The notes under the pieces: generated by a model | The model's database searches: none | What the model saw: the letters and a program-made list of their open reading frames with translations, nothing else | Told to the model about the DNA's origin: nothing | Program-made: the position numbers and the translations under genes | From: Paenibacillus sp. J5C2022 | GTDB lineage: Bacteria; Bacillota; Bacilli; Paenibacillales; Paenibacillaceae | Assembly: GCF_025567625.1 (NCBI RefSeq) | Contig: NZ_JAOQJC010000050.1 | Coordinates: 1 to 53,076, forward strand | Direction of reading: 5' to 3' | DNA: 53,076 nt | Shown: in pieces, positions 26,277 through 33,748 of the stretch | Layout of the letters: each line of letters opens with the position of its first letter | Numbering within the stretch: position 1 is the stretch's first letter

Positions 26277-26355
26277 TGTAATAACCCTCCGATTCAAAGC
26301 ATTTTTTTGTAGAATTTCCAATACTGCTTTTAAGTAGCCACAACGAGGTTCTCAT
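26266..26355 (-). CDS. possible 29-codon leader ORF overlapping aadK
   Basis: A short ORF (starts MRTSLWLLKS, ends GYYIEK) lies in the roughly 120-nt leader of the aadK transcript. Its last 11 nt overlap the aadK start in another frame, and it runs across the aadK ribosome binding site. Leader peptides in that position are known to control other antibiotic resistance genes in Gram-positive bacteria. No good ribosome binding site precedes its ATG, so it may not be translated. Confidence 0.35.
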   Translation of the reverse strand: MRTSLWLLKSSIGNSTKKCFESEGYYIEK

Positions 26356-26403
26356 TTCATTCGGAAGCAAAGTACATGATCTCAAGTCCAAGAAGTCGAC
26401 TCC

Positions 26404-26432
26404 ATTATAGAACGAACGTTCTAAACATTCAA
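26404..26432 (-). promoter_or_regulatory. aadK promoter with LexA-like box in the spacer
   Basis: Minus strand TTGAAT (26427-26432), 17-nt spacer, TATAAT (26404-26409). The spacer contains AGAACGAACGTTCT (26409-26422). This has the GAAC-N4-GTTC core of the Bacillus LexA/DinR box but differs from it at the two outermost positions. Such a site would block the promoter when bound. Confidence 0.65.
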
Positions 26433-26552
26433 ATAGCAATAGTGTTAATGTAATTAGCTTCAAAAAAGGAATTCCTCAATTGCGTCATTTTTCATGACAT
26501 TTATTACGAGAATTCCGGTATAAAATTAATCATACACAAACACTCTCCATAT

Positions 26553-26571
26553 ATGTTAATATAACTAACAT
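26553..26571 (+). promoter_or_regulatory. palindrome upstream of the chemoreceptor gene
   Basis: Inverted repeat ATGTTA-N7-TAACAT, 39 bp before the ATG, in an AT-rich stretch that should also hold the promoter. The binding factor is unknown. Confidence 0.4.
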
Positions 26572-26609
26572 GTAAAGACATAATCAATAACGTGTGGGAG
26601 GAGAGGCCT

Positions 26610-28838
26610 ATGTTTGATTGGTTAGGAGCAAAAACCGGATTGCCGCTCTGGATCTCTTGGCAACTGAACAAGGACATCAAAAAAGACGTTGAAGCCATCT
26701 TCGAAGGTTTCGCCGAAAATCGCAAGGCACTGCTGATAAACTGGGCTGCGGATCAATGGCGAGTGATGGAACGGCTTTCCCTGCAATTGCAAAATGCGGC
26801 CCTGGATGTTCGATTGACGGAGCAGACTTCCTTGCCGCTCAGCCAGATAGAGCGACTGCTTCACCTAACGTATGCCCGCGCTGAGGATATAACAGAGCTG
26901 TTCTTGCTGGACAACAGCCATACCGTTGCGGCTTCTACTTGCCGCAAGCATATCGGCAAGGCATACGGGGCGGACAATCCGCTGCAAGCAGCATTGACAT
27001 ACTGCTATGCGAAGCCGGGAGCGGCAAAGCAGTGCCTGCTCGGCCCTTATCGCGATCCTTTAACCAATGAGCTAGGAGCGCGTTCCTCCTCCTTCCACGA
27101 TGCTGTCACCCTGCTCTTCCTGCTGCCCGTCGCGATAGAGGGCCGAGCGATCGGCACCTTGTGCGGACGAGTGCCCAACGATGTCATCGGAGACTTGATT
27201 CAGCGCGAATCCGGCCATATCTATCCCGACTCCGGCGACAACTATCTGTTCATGGCGGAACCCGTCCTTCAACGCCATATCATGCCGGGCACTGCTCTAT
27301 CCAGAAGCCGCTTCGAAGACCGCACCTTCACGCATGGGGAGAACCTGAAGGACGGCGTGACTACGCAGTGGGGCACAGTGTCCGTCCAAGAGCATACGGA
27401 GCTTGAACTGCAATTCAACGATCCCGCTACAGGAGAACTGCATCCCGGCGTAGCGAATACCATTCGGAACGGGAGCAATCTGTTCGTCGCCTTTCCCGGT
27501 TATTCCGATTACCGACATATTCCCGTCATCGGGAAAGGCGTCACCTTCCAGCTGCCGCACTGCCCAGACAAGTGGGGCATGATGTGCGAAGGCGATCTGG
27601 AGGAAGTGTACCGAGTACGCAGCATTGGATGGCGGCAGCGCAGGCTGCATATTCTATATGCAATCGTATCCAGCGTCATCATAGGGCTGCTTACCGGCTT
27701 TCTGTCCATGTACGCCTCTTCACTGCTAACCGGAATGGTCGCAGGCTTCTCGGACTTGCTGCTTGCCGGCATCCTATTCGGATGGATTAGCCACGGAGAG
27801 AATAAGCGTGTCGTCAGCCATATGCGTACGATTACAAGATTTATTCGGATGAATGCCGAAGGGAACGGCGATCTGACGATGCGTCTGACCTTGCAGGATT
27901 ACGAAGAAGATGAGCTGAAAGATATGGCCAAGTGGCTGAACAACATGATAGACTCCCTGGAAGGCATCATGCTTCAAGTGAGGACGGCGGCTCAGGATGT
28001 GGCAACCAGCGGGCAGGCGATGCATGAATCTGCATCCGTCACCGCCGAATCAACAGGCAAGGTAAGCGGCCATGTCACTCTGATGATGGACAGCATACGG
28101 CGGCAACTGTCGGATATCGACATGGCAAAGGCATCGGCAGATACGATGCGGGATACGCTGCTTCATCTGGAGCAGCAAGCCTCCGGGCAGATCGCACTGG
28201 CTCAGCAGGAGGTCGACCGTATAGGCGTTAAGATGCAGCATATTTCCGTCAAGGTCGACGAGACGCATGCGACGATCCGGGCATTTATGAGCACGGTTGA
28301 TGACATTCGAAGCATTTTGCAGGTTATCGAGCAAATATCGGCACAGACCCATCTGCTTGCGCTTAACGCTTCCATCGAAGCTGCCCGAGTCGGTGAACAA
28401 GGCAAGGGCTTTGCCGTCGTCGCCAATGAGATTCGCAAGCTGGCCGCCATGACCAGACAATCAACCGAAGAGGTTCATGCGGTGACACAGACCATCTCGA
28501 CAGAAGCGACGAGGGCTTTCGCTTCCATGGAAGAAGGGGCGAACGTCGTCGAGGAAGGGAATCGGCTGGTAGCCGCAGCCATCAGCACGTTGAACGAAGC
28601 AGGCGGCAATGACAGCCGAAGGTCGGAGGTTGTGGATGAGGTGGTGCGACTGCTCGATAGCATCGCGCAAGTCAGCAGCGAGAACGGAAAGGTATCGGCA
28701 GTTGTGGAACGGCGGGTATCGGAGCTGTTCGACGAGATGGGCAATGTACAGCAAATGTCACAGAACGTTGAAGCGATCACGATGCTGCTGCAAGGGATGG
28801 TCAACCAGTTCAAACTGACGGAAGCCAGAATGAGATAG
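26610..28838 (+). CDS. methyl-accepting chemotaxis protein with N-terminal sensor before its membrane hairpin
   Basis: A 742-residue chemoreceptor. Residues 1-340 form a soluble-looking sensor region with several Cys and His residues and no hydrophobic segment. Two membrane helices follow (about 345-365 and 370-393), then a HAMP-like region (395-450) and a long coiled-coil signalling domain. The hairpin tip ISAQTHLLALNASIEAARVG (575-594) and GKGFAVVANEIRKLA are canonical for contact with CheA/CheW. Most chemoreceptors have a membrane helix before the sensor. Here there is none, so the sensor is predicted to lie in the cytoplasm. The start ATG at 26610 follows GGGAGGAGAGG; an upstream GTG at 26592 lacks such a site. 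It appears to be a single-gene unit. The ligand is unknown. Confidence 0.9.
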   Translation: MFDWLGAKTGLPLWISWQLNKDIKKDVEAIFEGFAENRKALLINWAADQWRVMERLSLQLQNAALDVRLTEQTSLPLSQIERLLHLTYARAEDITELFLLDNSHTVAASTCRKHIGKAYGADNPLQAALTYCYAKPGAAKQCLLGPYRDPLTNELGARSSSFHDAVTLLFLLPVAIEGRAIGTLCGRVPNDVIGDLIQRESGHIYPDSGDNYLFMAEPVLQRHIMPGTALSRSRFEDRTFTHGENLKDGVTTQWGTVSVQEHTELELQFNDPATGELHPGVANTIRNGSNLFVAFPGYSDYRHIPVIGKGVTFQLPHCPDKWGMMCEGDLEEVYRVRSIGWRQRRLHILYAIVSSVIIGLLTGFLSMYASSLLTGMVAGFSDLLLAGILFGWISHGENKRVVSHMRTITRFIRMNAEGNGDLTMRLTLQDYEEDELKDMAKWLNNMIDSLEGIMLQVRTAAQDVATSGQAMHESASVTAESTGKVSGHVTLMMDSIRRQLSDIDMAKASADTMRDTLLHLEQQASGQIALAQQEVDRIGVKMQHISVKVDETHATIRAFMSTVDDIRSILQVIEQISAQTHLLALNASIEAARVGEQGKGFAVVANEIRKLAAMTRQSTEEVHAVTQTISTEATRAFASMEEGANVVEEGNRLVAAAISTLNEAGGNDSRRSEVVDEVVRLLDSIAQVSSENGKVSAVVERRVSELFDEMGNVQQMSQNVEAITMLLQGMVNQFKLTEARMR

Positions 28839-29005
28839 GCGACGACAGGCCGTAGCGTTAGCCTATCGGATCGGCGGCTGTCGACTGCGGTCGGCGGTGG
28901 ACGATGCGCTGGCACCTCAGCCGCCGCTGGCACACATTCGCCAGCGTAGTAAGTAGTAGTACAGAAGCGCATCATGAGCACTAGCACACATAATGCGCAC
29001 ATAAC

Positions 29006-29058
29006 AATGGTGGGGGACTCTGACTGGCGCTATCGCTCATTGCCAATCCCCCACCATT
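29006..29058. other. long hairpin after the chemoreceptor gene
   Basis: A perfect 12-bp stem, AATGGTGGGGGA (29006-29017) with its complement at 29047-29058. The 29-nt loop can pair further (TGGC with GCCA) and contains a CTATCGCTCATTG fragment of the 114-bp repeat. It may act as terminator or mark the origin of the array; there is no clear U tract. The stretch 28839-29005 holds no gene I can support. Confidence 0.55.
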
Positions 29059-29102
29059 CCGCCGCCCCGCCATCTCCCCATCATTCCACCTAATCCCAGC
29101 CT

Positions 29103-29744
29103 CTATCACTCATTTTGCTCACATAGCCATGGTGATCCCTCGATTTTTGAGCGCTATAAGCTCATTTTGGTTACATAGACCCGCCATCTCCCCATCATTC
29201 CACCTAATCCCAGCCTCTATCGCTCATTTTGCTCACATAGCCACGGAGATCGCTCGATTTTTGAGCGCTATAAGCTCATTTTGGTTACATAGAACCGCCA
29301 TCTCCCCATCATTCCACCTAATCCCTGCCCCTATCGCTCATTTTGCTCACATAGCCACGGTGTTCGCTCGATTTTCGAGCGCTATCGCTCATTTTGGTTA
29401 CATAGAACCGCCATCTCCCCATCATTCCACCTAATCCCAGTCTCTATCGCTCATTTTGCTCACATAGCCACGGAGATCGCTCGATTTTTGAGCGCTATCG
29501 CTCATTTTGGTTACATAGACCCGCCATCTCCCCATCATTCCACCTAATCCCAGCCTCTATCGCTCATTTTGCTCACATAGCCACGGTGTTCGCTCGATTT
29601 TCGAGCGCTATCGCTCATTTTGGTTACATAGAACCGCCATCTCCCCATCATTCCACCTAATCCCAGCCTCTATCGCTCATTTTGCTCACATAGCCACGGA
29701 GATCGCTCGATTTTCGAGCGCTATCGCTCATTTTGGTTACATAG
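29103..29744 (+). repeat. 114-bp bipartite tandem repeat array B
   Basis: Six periods of 113-114 bp (the CATCTCC spacer marker recurs at 29071, 29185, 29299, 29412, 29525 and 29638). Each unit has two 24-nt motifs beginning CTATCGCTCA (one copy CTATCACTCA), one ending GCTCACATAG and one ending GGTTACATAG, separated by 38-nt and 27-28-nt spacers. The shorter spacer contains a small hairpin CGCTCGA-TTT-TCGAGCG. Architecture and motif ends equal those of array A at 21587-21891, but spacers differ and the orientation is opposite. No gene is supported from 28839 to 29859. Confidence 0.9.
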
Positions 29745-29787
29745 ACCCTTAATGCAACTCGCTACCTGCTACTTTCCCGCTCAACAC

Positions 29788-29825
29788 AAAAAATTCCCTC
29801 CTACCTAATAAGGTAGAAGGGAATT
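29788..29825 (-). terminator. guaA intrinsic terminator
   Basis: A strong stem of 14 pairs with one mismatch (29792-29806 with 29811-29825), tetraloop AATA, followed on the minus strand by TTTTTTG. It lies 35 nt past the guaA stop. Confidence 0.92.
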
Positions 29826-29859
29826 CACCGTTCAGTTCAGTTCAATCAAACCTACTAAC

Positions 29860-31398
29860 CTACTCCCACTCGATCGTAGCCGGAGGCTTGGATGTTACGT
29901 CGTACACAATCCGGTTGACGTTGTCCACTTCGTTGACGATGCGGACGGAGATCTTCTCCAGCACGTCCCAAGGGATGCGCGCCCAGTCGGCGGTCATGCC
30001 GTCGATGGACGTGACTGCTCGAATGCCTACCGTGTAAGAGTAAGTACGAGCATCGCCCATAACGCCAACGCTCTTCATGTTCGGCAGCGCCGTGAAGTAT
30101 TGCCAGATCTCGCGGTCAAGACCCGCCTTGGCAATCTCATCACGCAGAATCGCGTCGGACTCGCGCACGATGTGCAGCTTCTCTTCCGTCACTTCGCCTA
30201 GCACGCGAATGGCCAGACCCGGTCCCGGGAACGGCTGGCGCATAACGATCGCGTCCGGCAAGCCGCATTCCGTGCCCACTTTGCGGACTTCGTCCTTGAA
30301 CAGAGCTTTCAAAGGCTCCACAAGCTCGAACTTCATGTCTTCCGGCAAGCCGCCTACGTTATGATGCGACTTGATCGTCTGAGCAGTAGCCGTCCCGCTC
30401 TCGACAATGTCCGTATAAAGCGTGCCTTGCGCCAGGAAGGCGAAATCGTCCAGCTTGTCCGACTCTTCCTGGAACAGGTAGATGAACTCGTTGCCGATAA
30501 TTTTGCGCTTCTGCTCCGGATCGTCGACGCCCTTCAGCTTGCCAAGGAAGCGGTCCTTCGCATCGATCTTCAGCACCTTCATATCGAACTTGCCGACGAA
30601 TGTCTCCATTACGCTCTCCGCTTCTCCCTTGCGCAGCAAGCCGTGGTCGATGAACATGCACGTCAGCTGATCACCGATCGCCTTGTGCAGAAGTATGGCA
30701 ACAACGGAGGAATCCACACCGCCGGACAGCGCGCAGAGCACCTTCTTGTCCCCTACCTGCTGACGGATCTCTGCGATTGTATCTTCGATGAAGGACTCCA
30801 TCGTCCATGAGCCTTCGCAGCCGCACACCTTGTACAGGAAATTCTTGATCATATCGTTGCCGTATACGGAATGGCGGACCTCAGGATGGAATTGCACCGC
30901 GTACAGCTTCCGATCCGGGTCGCTCATGCCTGCTATCGGCGCATGCTCCGTGCTTGCGTCTACACGGAATCCCGCAGGAGGCTCAATGACGAGATCGCTG
31001 TGGCTCATCCATACCGTCTGTACGCGATCCAATCCGTGAGCGATATGGCTGCCTTCGATGAATTCAACCTCCGCTTTCCCGTATTCACGCTTGCCTGCGC
31101 GCTCTACCTTGCCCTTTAATTGATGGGACATCAGCTGCATCCCGTAACAGATGCCGAAGATAGGCACGTTCAGCTCGTAAATTGCAGGATCTACAAGAGG
31201 AGAATTTTCTTCGTATACGCTTGCCGGACCTCCGGAGAATACGATGCCTTTCGGCTGCAGCTCCTTAATCTTCTCCACAGGCGTATTGTAAGGCAGCAGC
31301 TCGCTGTATACGCCAAGATCGCGGATACGGCGGGCTATCAGCTGGTTGTATTGTCCCCCGAAGTCGAGGACAACGATAATTTCATTATGCTTCGTCAT
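29860..31398 (-). CDS. guaA: GMP synthase (glutamine-hydrolysing)
   Basis: A 512-residue two-domain enzyme making GMP from XMP, ATP and glutamine. The N-terminal class I amidotransferase domain shows Cys84 in GICYGMQ, and His171 and Glu173 in QFHPE. The ATP-pyrophosphatase domain has the P loop LSGGVDSS (223-230), and the C-terminal dimerisation domain ends in TSKPPATIEWE. Length is normal and all key residues are present. GGGAGG precedes the ATG. It is transcribed alone from a good promoter at 31427-31456 and, unlike the permease gene at the left end, has no purine riboswitch in its short leader. Confidence 0.98.
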   Translation of the reverse strand: MTKHNEIIVVLDFGGQYNQLIARRIRDLGVYSELLPYNTPVEKIKELQPKGIVFSGGPASVYEENSPLVDPAIYELNVPIFGICYGMQLMSHQLKGKVERAGKREYGKAEVEFIEGSHIAHGLDRVQTVWMSHSDLVIEPPAGFRVDASTEHAPIAGMSDPDRKLYAVQFHPEVRHSVYGNDMIKNFLYKVCGCEGSWTMESFIEDTIAEIRQQVGDKKVLCALSGGVDSSVVAILLHKAIGDQLTCMFIDHGLLRKGEAESVMETFVGKFDMKVLKIDAKDRFLGKLKGVDDPEQKRKIIGNEFIYLFQEESDKLDDFAFLAQGTLYTDIVESGTATAQTIKSHHNVGGLPEDMKFELVEPLKALFKDEVRKVGTECGLPDAIVMRQPFPGPGLAIRVLGEVTEEKLHIVRESDAILRDEIAKAGLDREIWQYFTALPNMKSVGVMGDARTYSYTVGIRAVTSIDGMTADWARIPWDVLEKISVRIVNEVDNVNRIVYDVTSKPPATIEWE

Positions 31399-31426
31399 GA
31401 CCGAGCCTCCCTCAATTGATGTAGTA

Positions 31427-31456
31427 ATTATATATAAGCTGCTTCCAGAGAGTCAA
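31427..31456 (-). promoter_or_regulatory. guaA promoter
   Basis: Minus strand TTGACT (31451-31456), 18-nt spacer, TATAAT (31427-31432), about 28 bp before the start codon. The leader is too short for a riboswitch. Confidence 0.75.
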
Positions 31457-31505
31457 GGTACACGCATGTCATTGCTTGGCTGACAGCCGGGAATGGACAT
31501 TATAC

Positions 31506-31534
31506 TTGCTGTATTGGCTAATTAACGATACAAT
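31506..31534 (+). promoter_or_regulatory. promoter of the SET-domain gene
   Basis: Plus strand TTGCTG (31506-31511), 17-nt spacer, TACAAT (31529-31534), 63 bp before the ATG. It is divergent from the guaA promoter. Confidence 0.5.
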
Positions 31535-31597
31535 TTCCTCATAATTGATCCTTCCGGAGATATTAAAACTATACATTGAACAGGTGACTAAGACATT

Positions 31598-31981
31598 ATG
31601 TTAGAAGTAAGAACATCCCAACTGATAACCGACAGCCCCAATGATGAAGAGTTCCAGCGCGGCGTCTTCGCCACACAGGATATTAAAAAAGGGACGCTTA
31701 TCCACGTCGCTCCCGTTATTTCCTATTTGAATGAAGATCACGTCCATATAGAGAAGACGATACTGGCTGACTATGCGTACTCCTATGGGGCCAATCACAG
31801 CGCCATCCTGCTCGGTTACGGCAGCCTCTTCAACCATTCGTATACGCCGAATGCTTCCTTCGAGCTTAATTTCGACAATCAGACCGTCGAGTTCTATGCT
31901 CACACCGATATTAAAGCAGGCGAAGAAGTGCTCACGAACTATAACGGCGAGGTTGATTGCAACGATCCTTTATGGTTTTAA
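31598..31981 (+). CDS. small SET-domain protein (lysine methyltransferase-like)
   Basis: A 127-residue protein that is nearly all SET domain. It shows RGVFATQDIKKGTLI at the N-terminus, the pseudoknot motif SLFNHSYTPNASF (about 76-88) and the closing AGEEVLTNYNG. These residues bind S-adenosylmethionine and the target lysine in SET enzymes. It lacks pre-SET and post-SET cysteines, as usual for short bacterial versions. AGGTGA lies 9 nt before the ATG. It stands alone between divergent guaA and the convergent response regulator gene. Methyl transfer to a cellular protein is plausible, but the target is unknown. Confidence 0.87.
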   Translation: MLEVRTSQLITDSPNDEEFQRGVFATQDIKKGTLIHVAPVISYLNEDHVHIEKTILADYAYSYGANHSAILLGYGSLFNHSYTPNASFELNFDNQTVEFYAHTDIKAGEEVLTNYNGEVDCNDPLWF

Positions 31982-31988
31982 GCAAATA

Positions 31989-32009
31989 AACAGGACAACC
32001 CGTCCTGTT
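31989..32009. terminator. bidirectional terminator hairpin
   Basis: Perfect 8-bp stem AACAGGAC/GTCCTGTT with a 5-nt loop between the convergent SET and response regulator genes. It touches the regulator's stop codon. U tracts are weak on both sides. Confidence 0.7.
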
Positions 32010-33706
32010 CATTCCCCTATATGTTGCATTCCCATTCCGGAAGCGGAGGAGGAAGCCTTCTTGTACTCCGTTGGCGTTTTCCCTGTATAGCTTTTGAAGA
32101 TGCGGCAAAAATAACGATAATCCGCTATGCCCACCGCTTCCGATATTTCATAAATTTTCATCGTGGAACGCTCCAGCAGCTCTTTGGCTTTGTTCATTCT
32201 AATGCCATTCAAGTAATCCGAGACATGCTCGCCTGTCTCGTTCTTGAACAACATGCCTGCATATGAAGGATGGAGATTGACCTGCTCCGCCAGATCGGCC
32301 ACCTGCAAATCCTCCGCATAACGTTCCCGTATGATCACTCTCATCAGTTGAACCTCTCTTCGGTAGTTCTCATTGGGGTCTTGATTCGTCTCTTGCTCCA
32401 GCAGTTCAACCGTTTCATTCCACCACAGCAGGAAGTCGTCCCACCTCTCCAGCCAGCTCAACCTTTGACAGCGTTTCATAATAGATGCCGGAAGATCGCA
32501 TAGCCCAGGGTCCAATATTTTCTGCGCTATCGCAATCAGGTCGGATGGATCGGTTCTATGAGTATGCGCCTGGCGATCTGTAAGCCAAGAAATCGGTTCT
32601 TTCACCATCTCGATATCTCCTGCCTGCAGGCCTGCGGCCATCGTCTTGACCAGCTCGCGAATACGCCGTGAATCAATGCTCTGATAGCGATATTGCGTCT
32701 CGCCTCCCATCATCCCAGCCGAATCATAAAAGTAGGAAGACAACTGCTCCAGCCCTTCCTTCGCAGCGCGCGCAATCATTGCGGGATCGCTCTCCGCCCT
32801 CCTCCAAGGCTTGCTTATATGTATGAAGCATTCCGCTCCCGTCGCTTGAGCTATCGCCTCTCGACACCATGTCGCGAATGCTCTCAGCTTTCTCTCCCCA
32901 ATCTCCTGTCCCCGCCCAGCTTGCATTCCTGCATAAATAACGATCCGATTATCGCGATTCGGAACAACAACACCCGGCCCACACTGGTCCGCACTCCTAT
33001 CATCCCGCGCACTGCCAGCTCTTTCATTTCCGAATTCGATCAGGATTCTTTCTTCAATTGCCATGCCCGCCTGCTGCTGAAGCTCATAGGCTGCTTCCTG
33101 TGCAATTGGACTGGCAGCATTCAGCCGGTACAGATCCCAGCCTACTGACATGACAACATAGTGACTGCATAGCAACAACTTATCTAACGATGCCGGGATC
33201 GGCCCTCGCTCGACGCTCGCCTCGCTAAGTGCATCTATCCCTTGCTCCAGCCATGCCCGCTTCTCACTCCAATGGCGCTGCCAGTTCAACTGCTCTTGAA
33301 GCTGCAGTTGCTCTTCCTTATTCATCTCGGACGCAATCAGCTCCGCCGCCTTGCGGCATGCCTTCACGATTGCATCGCCGGATTGCGATACTTTCACCAC
33401 ATAGTTGTCGACGCCAATCGCAATCGCCTGCTGCGCATATTCGAATTCACTGTATGCGGTCAGAATAATAATCCGCACCTGAGGCCATCGCTCCTTCACG
33501 ATAGAGGCGAGCTGCAGCCCGTCCATCCCCGGCATCGTAATATCCGTCAGCAGCAGATGCGGCGGATCGCGTTCAATCATGGCTAGCGCCTCCTTCCCGC
33601 CGGAAGCCGCCCCCATCCATACGAAGCCCGCTTCCTCCCACGGCACTCCGTGCGCGAATTGCTCTCTTACCCACTTCTCATCGTCCACCATCAGCAGCTT
33701 GAACAT
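32009..33706 (-). CDS. YesN-type response regulator with AraC DNA-binding domain
   Basis: A 565-residue response regulator. The receiver domain (1-120) has the acidic pocket VDDE at 8-11, the phospho-acceptor Asp55 in LLLTDITMPGMDG, and the usual Thr and Lys (ILTAYSE, VVKVS). A long central helical/linker region follows (about 125-455). The C-terminal AraC double helix-turn-helix (about 465-555) has VADLAEQVNLHPSYAGMLFKNETG and IYEISEAVGIADYRYFCRIFKSYTG. The start is the ATG at 33706 after GGGGGTGGG, rather than the GTG at 33715. It is 42 nt downstream of its partner kinase. It probably activates locus 2, perhaps through the direct repeat at 44251-44280. Confidence 0.93.
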   Translation of the reverse strand: MFKLLMVDDEKWVREQFAHGVPWEEAGFVWMGAASGGKEALAMIERDPPHLLLTDITMPGMDGLQLASIVKERWPQVRIIILTAYSEFEYAQQAIAIGVDNYVVKVSQSGDAIVKACRKAAELIASEMNKEEQLQLQEQLNWQRHWSEKRAWLEQGIDALSEASVERGPIPASLDKLLLCSHYVVMSVGWDLYRLNAASPIAQEAAYELQQQAGMAIEERILIEFGNERAGSARDDRSADQCGPGVVVPNRDNRIVIYAGMQAGRGQEIGERKLRAFATWCREAIAQATGAECFIHISKPWRRAESDPAMIARAAKEGLEQLSSYFYDSAGMMGGETQYRYQSIDSRRIRELVKTMAAGLQAGDIEMVKEPISWLTDRQAHTHRTDPSDLIAIAQKILDPGLCDLPASIMKRCQRLSWLERWDDFLLWWNETVELLEQETNQDPNENYRREVQLMRVIIRERYAEDLQVADLAEQVNLHPSYAGMLFKNETGEHVSDYLNGIRMNKAKELLERSTMKIYEISEAVGIADYRYFCRIFKSYTGKTPTEYKKASSSASGMGMQHIGE

Positions 33707-33748
33707 TGCGCCCACCCCCAGATGCAGATTAGAGCCTTATCATTTCCT

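Noticed and set aside
29129..29434. 101-codon open frame on the plus strand
   Set aside because: It lies wholly in the 114-bp array. Its protein is a periodic artefact without ribosome binding site.
31399..31600. A purine riboswitch before guaA
   Set aside because: The leader from the likely promoter to the start codon is only about 20-30 nt, and no aptamer motif is present.
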